Source: Cellulophaga algicola DSM 14237 (GTDB lineage: Bacteria > Bacteroidota > Bacteroidia > Flavobacteriales > Flavobacteriaceae). Taken from it: DNA of 64,000 nt. The notes beneath the pieces are model-generated. The model was not told where the DNA came from and did not search any database. It worked only from the letters and a program-made list of their open reading frames with translations. Position 1 is the first letter of the stretch. Every line of letters begins with the position of its first letter. The position numbers were made by a program, and so were the translations under genes. Location of the stretch: the NCBI RefSeq assembly GCF_000186265.1, contig NC_014934.1, forward strand, positions 1,860,001 to 1,924,000. The letters run 5' to 3'. This document shows positions 56,688 through 64,000 of this stretch, in pieces.

Positions 56688-58145
56688 GTGTTCAATAAAG
56701 TTTCCCTCAGGTCCCGTATATTTATTTCAATGATTGTTCTGGTGCTTTTAGCATCGGTATTAATTGCTGGGGTTACTATTTATCAATATGGAGAGCAGTC
56801 TAAAGATTACCATGAGGATCGTTTAGACCGTAAAGAGGAGCAGATAAAGGAAAACATACGCTACACATTACAACGAACCACGTACGTAGCGACAACTGAG
56901 AATTTAGATCTTATTTTTAAAGATGAAATTTATCAAATAGCCGATGTGCTAAATGTAAATTTTAATATATATGATTTAGAAGGTGGACTCATAAAAAGTT
57001 CTAGGCCAAAATCTAAATTTCAGAATGATTCTATTTCGATGTGTTTGACGCCAGAGGTTTTAAACAATCTAAAAAATAGTGCCGATTCTAGATATTTAGA
57101 AGAGAAATCTGCAGCAGGAGATAAATATCAAGCCTCTTATACTTACATTACGGATGGTAAATTTAAACCTATCGGAATTCTAAATTTGCCCTATTTTGAA
57201 GATAATTCTTTTAATGATCATGAGTTAAAAGAGTTTTTACTGCGCTTAGGGGGTGTATATCTTTTTATGCTACTTATTGCTATCCTCTTATCTTATATTA
57301 TTTCCAAATATATTACCAGATCACTGCAGACCGTTTCTGATAAAATGAATACCACTTTTTTAACCAAACGGAATGAGAAAATTATCGTGGGCAATCCTTC
57401 TGAAGAAGTAGGGAAGTTAATTAATGCCTATAATGCGATGATAGATGAATTGGAAATTAGTGCTGTAAAATTGGCAAAAAGTGAGCGGGAGCAAGCATGG
57501 CGAGAAATGGCAAAGCAGGTAGCCCATGAAATTAAGAATCCGCTTACGCCAATGCGATTGACCGTACAGAGTTTTGAGCGAAAGTTTGATCCCGCAGATC
57601 CTGAGGTTAGAAATAAATTAAATGAATATTCAAAAACCTTAATTCAGCAAATAGATACCATGAGTAATATTGCGGGTGCATTTTCTAATTTTGCCGAAAT
57701 GCCTGCGCAGCAGAATGAAACCCTTAATGTGGTAAAAATTGTGAAGTTAGGCTTAGATATATTTAATGAAAGCTACATTCATTTTATTGCAGATGAAGAA
57801 GAGATTATCGCTAAACTAGATCGTACACAATTAATTAGAGTGCTTACTAATTTGGTTAAAAATGCGATCCAAGCTATTCCAGATGTAGCAGCTCCAAGAA
57901 TATTAGTTACTGTGTCTTCAGAAGGTAATTTTGTAAAAATTTCGGTTGCAGATAATGGTATTGGGATAGCAGATGAGTTTAAAGAAAAAATCTTTGAACC
58001 AAAATTTACGACTAAATCTAGCGGAATGGGGCTTGGTTTAGGCATGGTGAAAACAATTGTAGAAACCTATAACGGTACTATAGATTTAACCTCGCAACCG
58101 GGAAAAGGAACCGTGTTTACAGTAAGGTTCCCTAGGATAGTGTAA
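56688..58145 (+). CDS. Sensor histidine kinase
   Basis: The start is a GTG at 56688 (485 residues); no in-frame ATG lies near it upstream. The N-terminal membrane segment (~10-32) and second segment (~183-207) enclose a periplasmic region of about 150 residues, followed by a HAMP linker. The HisKA phosphoacceptor is in AHEIKNPLTPMR near residue 281, and the ATP lid has the N box NLVKNAIQAI, G1 DNGIGIAD and G2 GLGLGMVKTIV. No response regulator is adjacent, so it is an orphan. Confidence 0.92.
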   Translation: MFNKVSLRSRIFISMIVLVLLASVLIAGVTIYQYGEQSKDYHEDRLDRKEEQIKENIRYTLQRTTYVATTENLDLIFKDEIYQIADVLNVNFNIYDLEGGLIKSSRPKSKFQNDSISMCLTPEVLNNLKNSADSRYLEEKSAAGDKYQASYTYITDGKFKPIGILNLPYFEDNSFNDHELKEFLLRLGGVYLFMLLIAILLSYIISKYITRSLQTVSDKMNTTFLTKRNEKIIVGNPSEEVGKLINAYNAMIDELEISAVKLAKSEREQAWREMAKQVAHEIKNPLTPMRLTVQSFERKFDPADPEVRNKLNEYSKTLIQQIDTMSNIAGAFSNFAEMPAQQNETLNVVKIVKLGLDIFNESYIHFIADEEEIIAKLDRTQLIRVLTNLVKNAIQAIPDVAAPRILVTVSSEGNFVKISVADNGIGIADEFKEKIFEPKFTTKSSGMGLGLGMVKTIVETYNGTIDLTSQPGKGTVFTVRFPRIV

Positions 58146-58217
58146 TATATTCCTAGTTTATATGAAACTTCTTAACTTTTTTATCCATGACAACATACAT
58201 TTTCAATTATTACAATT

Positions 58218-58233
58218 CCCCCTTTGAAGGGGG
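58218..58233. repeat. C5/G5 inverted repeat
   Basis: CCCCC and GGGGG arms face each other across TTTGAA, followed by further G- and C-rich words (cccaaaggg). It stands out against AT-rich flanks. Confidence 0.5.
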
Positions 58234-58329
58234 TGCCCAAAGGGTGGGGGACGTTAAAGTGGAACATCACTAATAAGTCCAAAACTTATAGTTGAGGTTA
58301 ACAGCGGTAAAACACTCTAGCCTATAAGC

Positions 58330-58347
58330 TGTCTCCTGAAGGGGACA
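58330..58347. repeat. Inverted repeat TGTCTCC/GGGGACA
   Basis: Seven-base arms (one G-U in RNA) over a TGAA loop. It shares the CCTGAAGGGG-like core with the inverted repeat about 100 bases upstream. Confidence 0.45.
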
Positions 58348-58506
58348 AGTATCTGTAGAAAGACTAAAATAGAGGGAAAGGAATTGTATTTTGTAGGCGA
58401 TTATTGATGCAGAAAACAGCATGAGAACTTTTTTAGTATGAAAATGTACCTATAGTTAATTTTGATAATTTAGTACTATGGAGTAAAATATGTCAATAGA
58501 TACAGT

Positions 58507-59223
58507 ATGAAAATAAAAAAAAGATATGGTAAATATGGTGGCTATTTACCTCATTGTGTGGACAGGGATATTATTAGACGTATTAAAAAAGAAGAGGCAA
58601 ATAATCCTGAATATTATATTCGAGTAGATGATAAGTTTTTCATATTAAATGAGGCACTCATAACTGATAGCTATAAACATATAGGATTTTTCATATATGG
58701 AATCTCATTACTTTATATAATAGGAAGATTCAGCATTAATAAAGAGATAAGTTTTGGATTTTCATTCTTACTTATTTTAGCCGGTAGTTTATCAATTCTT
58801 TATTATTACAAGCACCCAAAAAAAGAATTAATTTTAGATAGAATGAATGGAATGATCACGTTCCCAAATTATTTTTATTTCAAACCTTTCACTATGCCTT
58901 TTGAAGATTGCTTAGTGGCATGGTCAGTTAAAAATTCGGGTGCATCGCCTACGGCTCCAAGATTATCTTTATTGCATCCTAATGGCTTTACAAGTACAGA
59001 TGTTATGGGTGCAGATATACTAGAAGATTGGTGTTTTATGAATTGGTATATGGATAAAAATAGGCCCTTACCACCTGGCACTGCTTTTGATGAATACAGG
59101 TTGCAAGATTTTGAACGTAGAAAGGCAGAAGGTTTTCCTAAACCACTATTTCCAGGTTCTTTTCACACCCCAGAGCGCACACCATCGCAACATAGACAAC
59201 GTAAAGAAATTGGTGGGTGGTAG
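58507..59223 (+). CDS. Two-TM protein, putative immunity or accessory protein (copy A)
   Basis: A 238-residue protein, not recognised by family. A basic N-terminus (KIKKRYGKYGGYLPHCVDRD) leads to two hydrophobic segments near residues 57-75 and 82-98, then a cytosolic-looking domain with LILDRMNGMITFPNYFYF near residue 110 and a C-terminal GTAFDEYRLQDFERRKAEGFPKPLFPG segment. It is followed 15 bases later by a near-copy, and then by PAAR and VasX-like genes. Immunity to a membrane-active effector is inferred from position, duplication and membrane segments. Confidence 0.72.
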   Translation: MKIKKRYGKYGGYLPHCVDRDIIRRIKKEEANNPEYYIRVDDKFFILNEALITDSYKHIGFFIYGISLLYIIGRFSINKEISFGFSFLLILAGSLSILYYYKHPKKELILDRMNGMITFPNYFYFKPFTMPFEDCLVAWSVKNSGASPTAPRLSLLHPNGFTSTDVMGADILEDWCFMNWYMDKNRPLPPGTAFDEYRLQDFERRKAEGFPKPLFPGSFHTPERTPSQHRQRKEIGGW

Positions 59224-59238
59224 ATTTTAACTCTAAAA

Positions 59239-59953
59239 ATGTCAAAAATTAAAAAAAGATACGGTAAATACGGTGGCTATTTACCTCATTGTGTGGACAG
59301 GGATATTACTCGACGCATAAAAAAAGAAGAGGCCAATAATCCTGAATATTACATTCGAGTAGATGATCAGTTTTTCATATTAAATGAGGCACTCATAACT
59401 GATAGCTATAAACATATAGGATTTTTCATATATGGATTATTGTTATTTATTACTATTTTAAGGCTAGCTGCTGGTAAAGAAATAAATTTTTTTATATCTT
59501 TTATTTTTAATAGGTAGTTTATCAATTTTTTATTATCATAATCACCCAAAAAAAGAATTAATTTTAGATAGAATGAACGGGATGATTACGTTCCCAAATT
59601 ATTTTTATTTTAAACCTTTCACCATGCCTTTTGAAGATTGCTTAGTAGCATGGTCAGTTAAAAATTCAGGGGCATCCCCTACGGCTCCAAGATTATCTTT
59701 ATTACATCCTAATGGCTTTACAAGTACAGATGTTATGGGAGCAGATATTTTAGAAGATTGGTGTTTTATGAATTGGTATATGGATAAAAACAGACCCTTA
59801 CCCCCAGGCACTGCTTTTGATGAATACCGCGAGCAAGATTTTGAACGTAGAAAGGCAGAAGGTTTTCCTAAACCACTATTTCCAGGTACTTTTCACACCC
59901 CAGAACGCACACCTTCTCAACATAGACAACGTAAAGAAATTGGTGGGTGGTAA
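59239..59953 (+). pseudogene. Frameshifted second copy of the two-TM protein (copy B)
   Basis: Copy B reads through 59517 in one frame and continues from about 59520 in the +1 frame. Removing one T from the seven-T run at 59487-59493 restores one 237-residue frame that matches copy A over its whole length (KEINFLYLLFLIGSLSIFYY at the junction). The copies are nearly identical at both ends and diverge mainly in the membrane-spanning stretch. The break could be a real lesion, a phase-variable tract or a sequencing error. Confidence 0.8.
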
Positions 59954-60036
59954 TTAGTTAGTTTAAAAATAGAAAATAGTAGTATCTTCAATTACTATAG
60001 TACTAAAATAGACAAACAAACAATTATCTATATACA

Positions 60037-60726
60037 TTGGCAAAAGATTTAACAAGAGCGATAACACATGAAAATTATGGAAAGGCAGAAAGTGGCTTAC
60101 AAAAATATTATCATAAGGTAGAAAAGATAATTTACCATACCCCCAGAGAATTCACCAAAGAATCTATTGAAAAAGGTGGAGTTTTTAATTTCGCTTCTGA
60201 TGATTTTATGACTCAACCTGATACCTCTAATGGTGTGCCAGTGGCTTGCATAGGAGATATGACTGCACATGGCGGAGCCATTACTGTGGGAGAGCCTAAT
60301 GTAATTATTGGTAGCGCAACTCCTACTCCATCTATTACTATGGCCGTTAATAAAATACCTTTCCCAGAGATAGCATCAAACGCGAGTAATAAAGAGGCTA
60401 GGGCAAATCAGCAATTATTGCGAGAAGCAGCGGAAGATATAGAGGGGGAACCACGTATTTATAATTTACAGTGGATAAAAGGAGATAAATTTATACGCGA
60501 GTCTAGGTTATTAAAAGAAGTAACTTTAAGAGCCTATGTGGAAAATATATCCGAAGGTGAAATTATAACCCTTAAAGTAAATAAAATTGTTGATTCAACC
60601 GATGAAAATCAAGAATTGAATGACGATTCTGAAGAGCTCATTGAAATAAAGGGCACTGTAAAAGATAAAATGGTGGAAGTTACTTGGACTGTTGAATTGC
60701 CAGATAGTAAATCAGAAAAGTCATAA
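60037..60726 (+). CDS. PAAR-domain protein of a type VI secretion system
   Basis: A 229-residue protein read from a TTG at 60037; no ATG precedes it in frame, and the first in-frame ATG is codon 58. The PAAR motif occupies about residues 68-95 (ACIGDMTAHGGAITVGEPNV), the conical tip that caps the VgrG spike. Residues ~140-205 form a strand-rich extension (NLQWIKGDKFIRESR, LRAYVENISEGEIITLKV) seen with other Bacteroidota spike-tip proteins. The downstream VasX-like genes are the likely cargo. Confidence 0.82.
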   Translation: MAKDLTRAITHENYGKAESGLQKYYHKVEKIIYHTPREFTKESIEKGGVFNFASDDFMTQPDTSNGVPVACIGDMTAHGGAITVGEPNVIIGSATPTPSITMAVNKIPFPEIASNASNKEARANQQLLREAAEDIEGEPRIYNLQWIKGDKFIRESRLLKEVTLRAYVENISEGEIITLKVNKIVDSTDENQELNDDSEELIEIKGTVKDKMVEVTWTVELPDSKSEKS

Positions 60727-60733
60727 AATTATA

Positions 60734-62602
60734 ATGTTAAAGATGGCAAACGATACTCAAGATAAGAAGCAAGGAGAAAGTGATATATTGGCTAAACTTT
60801 TTTTTACTGCAGAAGGTGGTGGTGCTAAAAAAGCTAAAAGCGGGGAAAAATCAGTAATAGCACCAGAGGTGAGACTTTATTTTTTTCGATATGGATTATT
60901 TCCATATGAAACTGGATCTTTTGATACAGTACGAGTGACCGGTTCAATATATAATGAGGTTACTGAACTTCCTAAGTTAAAAGATTCCAAAAAAGAAACT
61001 GATAAAAATAAGAAAAAAGAAGAAGCTCCAACAATTCTGAATGACGTAGAAATATTAAAACTAAAAGAAGTACCAAAATTAGAAAACTTCTACATAGCAC
61101 GTACCGCTCTCAACCCGGGGTATATATACATCATGAATGATGATGATGCTGATAATTATTTTGAACTTCAGATAAACGAAATTGGTCAAATACAACATAT
61201 TAATTGGCAATATTCAAAAAATAAAAATTCTAATGGAGAAGTTTTAGACATAAGAATACCAGACGGAGATAAAAATGACTTTAAAATTATATATCCTAAT
61301 AAAGATGGTAGCGCTAAAAAAATAAGAATAGCATACTCCCCAGTGCAATGGAGCAGAGCGTACCATAATGAGTTAAATACTAACAAAGATAAGCGTGAAA
61401 AACGTATGAAGCTTATTGATTGTAGTGGAATCAAAAAAGGGCAAGAATCTAGTGATCCAAAAGTGTGCTATTACAAAGATGTGAATGCTGTTTATCCAAT
61501 AAGTCATTCATGCGCAACTGCTTTAAAAAAAGCTTTAGATCAAATACATATAGATGAGGAAGAACAAGATGAAAAGGAAATAGAAAATCCTGATGAAAAA
61601 AATCTATTTTATGAAGACATGTTTGTTACACTTCATGATCCAATGGGTGCTGCTCACGATATCAATAATCAAGTTTCGGAAAAGATATTATTACATAAAG
61701 CATTAATTGAAGCTATACATTCCGGAGAAAGTCATCAAGGGGCGTTCCAGAGATTGGCTAGAGGAGATTTTAACGCCCCTGCACCTAAACCAGAATACCA
61801 AGCAATGTTTTCTTTAGCGTTGACTTCTTACCATTACGTGTATAATTCTAACGAAAGTACTAGAAGTTATAACGGAAATGAAGAAGGCTCTATAAATGAT
61901 CTTCGTTCTGTACATTATGAAGATGACGAGATGATTACCAAAACACTAACTTCTGGAGGTTATGATGGCCTTATGGCTGTATCTTACACAGACCCTACAT
62001 ATCAGGTGCCAAATTCACAATTTTGGGGAACTGGGCGTGGAACAAATCCTGATAAAATCATTGGTATACTAGGAAAAAAAGTTAGAGAAACTTCCAGAGA
62101 AATAGCAATGTCTTACAGAAACGATCTAGGAAATTTACTTTCTAGTGATTACATGAAAGAGAAAGGTTATCTAGATGATTTTCTGGGAAATATAGATGAT
62201 AGAGTTTTAGATGGCAGGTGTGATCATTTAGATCTAATGAGTAATCTAATTTTAAATCCTATTGAGTTTGAAAAAACCCTAATATTAAAAAGACATCATA
62301 AAGGTCCTGATAAATGGACAAAATGGGCTTATAGAGTTAGTGATCCTGATAATATTGAAGAATACAAAAATGGCAGTATTACCTCACAGGTTAGTGGATA
62401 TGAAAACCTAGATCCTTTTTTTGCAGTTATTGCTGTTACCATAAATGTGAGTAAAGTAGTGGATAAATCATCATCTACAGGGCTCAAGTTATTTAAAGCT
62501 TTTAGAAGTATACTAAAACAACTAGCAGGCCAAAATATCATAGTAAAAGAGGCTCACGCTAAAACCATTCAAGTATCAGAAAAACAGCGTTTTATATATT
62601 AA
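60734..62602 (+). CDS. VasX N-terminal-like T6SS effector component
   Basis: The start is set at the ATG at 60734 (622 residues), seven bases after the PAAR stop; an in-frame ATG at 60692 would overlap it. The region VRLYFFRYGLFPYE, RTALNPGYIYIMNDDDADNY and the MFVTLHDPMGAAHDINNQVSEK segment near residue 297 match the N-terminal region of VasX-type effectors. A Lys-rich linker lies near residues 80-105. No real membrane-spanning segment is present. The membrane-active part appears to be encoded by the next gene, 18 bases on. Confidence 0.75.
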   Translation: MLKMANDTQDKKQGESDILAKLFFTAEGGGAKKAKSGEKSVIAPEVRLYFFRYGLFPYETGSFDTVRVTGSIYNEVTELPKLKDSKKETDKNKKKEEAPTILNDVEILKLKEVPKLENFYIARTALNPGYIYIMNDDDADNYFELQINEIGQIQHINWQYSKNKNSNGEVLDIRIPDGDKNDFKIIYPNKDGSAKKIRIAYSPVQWSRAYHNELNTNKDKREKRMKLIDCSGIKKGQESSDPKVCYYKDVNAVYPISHSCATALKKALDQIHIDEEEQDEKEIENPDEKNLFYEDMFVTLHDPMGAAHDINNQVSEKILLHKALIEAIHSGESHQGAFQRLARGDFNAPAPKPEYQAMFSLALTSYHYVYNSNESTRSYNGNEEGSINDLRSVHYEDDEMITKTLTSGGYDGLMAVSYTDPTYQVPNSQFWGTGRGTNPDKIIGILGKKVRETSREIAMSYRNDLGNLLSSDYMKEKGYLDDFLGNIDDRVLDGRCDHLDLMSNLILNPIEFEKTLILKRHHKGPDKWTKWAYRVSDPDNIEEYKNGSITSQVSGYENLDPFFAVIAVTINVSKVVDKSSSTGLKLFKAFRSILKQLAGQNIIVKEAHAKTIQVSEKQRFIY

Positions 62603-62620
62603 CGTCTAAACAAATCAGCC

Positions 62621-64000
62621 ATGTATGGCGGAAAACCTATTTTTGACCTTGTTGATAATGATATTATACTTAAAATTGATGGTGCTACTGCTGTAGAATT
62701 AGATATAAAAGAAAGTGATCTACATGCTACTTGGAGCAAACAACATCCAAATAACCCAAAATATAAACACTTAAGTTCAAGTGAAAAATTTAATCGTATC
62801 CTACAATCAGAGGTAGTTATTATTGAGAGTAGAAGAGGGCACCATGAATTAGAGATAGGTGTAAGAGGTGTAAAGGAAGAAAAGGTTGCTGAAGTAACAA
62901 GAGCTAAACATGAAAAAGCAGCTAAACTTTTTAATAGTAGAGGTTTTAAAGGTTTTTTTGTTTTTTTAGAATTTGTTAATTTTAATAATGCAGTTGCTAC
63001 AGCAATAGATAAAGGAGATGTTAAAAGTATAACAAATGCAGCTGGATCAGCTTTTAAGATAAGCGAAGCCTTAATGGAGCTGCAAATTGCTGTAATCAAA
63101 CACAGTAATGAAGGTAAACATATAGATATAATGACAAGAAACACCAAAATAGTAGGGGCTATCGGTGCTGTTTTTACAGCAGGTATGTGTATTTGGGAAG
63201 CAAATGAATTGTTCGGAAAACGAGACCCTGACTCCGCTTGGGCAATGGTAGGGGCTAGTGTCGCATTTACAGTTTCGGCAGGAGTTTCTATTACAGGAGC
63301 TGTAGCTGCGGCTTCCGGTTTATTAGCGGCAAGTACTGTCAGTTCAGCAGTTGCTTTGTTAGCATGGTTTGGACCATTAGGTTGGATTTCAGCTTTAGTT
63401 GGAGTTGGTTTTTTGGTGCTGTCGCAAATCTTAACAGATTCTCGACTCCAAACGTATTTTAAGTTCTATTTGTTCAGCGATTATAGAGTAGAAGGCTATA
63501 TGATTGGTACTACTGAAAGCCCTATGGATTATAACCGTCGATTATATCAAAGTAAATCAAAGCTTGTAGATTCTGATGATGAAAACTCGGAATACTATAG
63601 TAATCCTCAAATTGCAATGGCATTGTTTTTAGACCTCATTGTTTGTAATCGGATGCATTTGAAAATAGATGGTTATGATCCTAGAGTGCTCTATACATCT
63701 AAAAAAGAAGGATTTTCTCAATTAGAATATAGAGCAAAAAAAATAATAGCAACTTTTAGTTATATCAAATTTTTCAACAAAAAAGAGCAGGTAAAATGTA
63801 AAATATTCTTTTTTCCTAATGGTTTAAATAGTAATGGTAGTAATGGAGAAGAGCTCGATGAAATTACTCCACATATAAAGGTTATAATAGACCCTGAAAA
63901 ACATGATGCTATACAAGTTACTATAAATCTCTCAACTATTACGAATAGAATCGGTCGAGCATCTAAAATACTATTTACAACCCGATTAAATATTAATGAA
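62621..64000 (+). CDS. VasX-like membrane-spanning effector part (partial at window end)
   Basis: An ATG at 62621 opens a frame that reaches the window end without a stop (460 codons visible). Residues 177-193, 208-236 and 240-270 are hydrophobic, Gly/Ala-rich segments (for example GASVAFTVSAGVSITGAVAA and GPLGWISALVGVGFLVLSQ) of the kind found in VasX/colicin-type pore-forming effectors. An amphipathic N-terminal 175 residues precede them and a charged C-terminal domain follows. Its stop lies beyond the window. A pore-forming role is inferred. Confidence 0.75.
   Translation, partial: MYGGKPIFDLVDNDIILKIDGATAVELDIKESDLHATWSKQHPNNPKYKHLSSSEKFNRILQSEVVIIESRRGHHELEIGVRGVKEEKVAEVTRAKHEKAAKLFNSRGFKGFFVFLEFVNFNNAVATAIDKGDVKSITNAAGSAFKISEALMELQIAVIKHSNEGKHIDIMTRNTKIVGAIGAVFTAGMCIWEANELFGKRDPDSAWAMVGASVAFTVSAGVSITGAVAAASGLLAASTVSSAVALLAWFGPLGWISALVGVGFLVLSQILTDSRLQTYFKFYLFSDYRVEGYMIGTTESPMDYNRRLYQSKSKLVDSDDENSEYYSNPQIAMALFLDLIVCNRMHLKIDGYDPRVLYTSKKEGFSQLEYRAKKIIATFSYIKFFNKKEQVKCKIFFFPNGLNSNGSNGEELDEITPHIKVIIDPEKHDAIQVTINLSTITNRIGRASKILFTTRLNINE

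Larger units (their letters stand above)
58146..58506. other. Intergenic region with G/C-rich hairpin repeats
   Basis: About 360 bases without a gene, before the accessory island. It holds two short inverted repeats, at 58218-58233 and 58330-58347, in an otherwise AT-rich stretch. They look like flavobacterial intergenic repeat debris rather than promoters or terminators. Confidence 0.5.

Noticed and set aside
58507-59953. Tandem duplication read as a composite mobile element
   Set aside because: No transposase, terminal inverted repeats or target duplications; the repeats are themselves coding and fit a gene duplication.
62599-63147. 182-codon open frame on the minus strand
   Set aside because: It is antisense to the VasX-like membrane gene; the hydrophobic residues are a shadow of that gene's composition, and no family was recognised.
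1-64000. tRNA, rRNA, CRISPR array, prophage
   Set aside because: No cloverleaf, rRNA words, regularly spaced repeats or phage structural genes were found by reading; small RNAs could still be missed.

Overview
The window is AT-rich bacterial chromosome and reads as a member of the Bacteroidota, most likely a marine Flavobacteriaceae species. Supporting signs are a type IX secretion sorting domain on a secreted subtilase, a SufS/SufE/DUF2480 iron-sulfur cluster, the characteristic ABC permease-M1 peptidase fusion, DUF3078 and DUF4153 proteins, TAnnTTTG-type promoter elements, and starts without clear Shine-Dalgarno sequences. Genus cannot be fixed from the sequence alone. No rRNA, tRNA, CRISPR array or insertion sequence was recognised.

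Layout. 1-4761 holds the end of sufD, then sufS, sufE, a SufT-like MIP18 protein, DUF2480 and an outer-membrane-type DUF3078 protein. 4762-5427 is noncoding and holds terminators and a candidate small RNA. 5428-16502 is a run of housekeeping genes: hflX, an EEP nuclease, a T9SS subtilase, a PolB-like exonuclease, a DUF4153 membrane protein, a CBM-like lipoprotein, an Ogt-type methyltransferase, a CNNM/CBS protein and hemB. 16657-21140 is a two-gene ABC system whose permease is fused to an M1 aminopeptidase. 22574-33821 is a long minus-strand heme operon (hemA, a hemC-hemD fusion, hemE, hemF) interleaved with a Ktr/Trk K+ uptake pair, an EI24 protein, a GNAT enzyme and a TPR/AAA+ pair; an AraC-type regulator is divergent from hemA. 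With hemB, hemH (49553) and hemJ (56072), almost all of the pathway from glutamyl-tRNA to heme lies in this window; hemL was not seen.

37168-48246 is a minus-strand cluster of eight genes that may be one envelope-stress system: a taurine/nitrate-type ABC ATPase and permease, a membrane-anchored substrate-binding protein fused to an OmpA peptidoglycan-binding domain, a two-TM coiled-coil protein, a soluble coiled-coil protein, a small polytopic protein, a CbbX-type AAA+ ATPase with a TerB-like N-terminus, and an oversized TraB/GumN protein. It is followed by an MscS-type channel, hemH, a MATE exporter, an EcsC protein, a sortilin-type propeller protein, hemJ and an orphan histidine kinase.

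58507-64000 is an accessory island that looks like a type VI secretion effector module: two tandem copies of a two-TM protein (the second broken by one extra T in a T7 tract), a PAAR spike-tip protein, a VasX-N-like protein, and a separate protein with VasX-like membrane-spanning segments that runs off the window. The best candidates for undescribed biology are this split VasX-like effector with tandem putative immunity genes, and the ABC/OmpA/TerB-AAA/GumN cluster.
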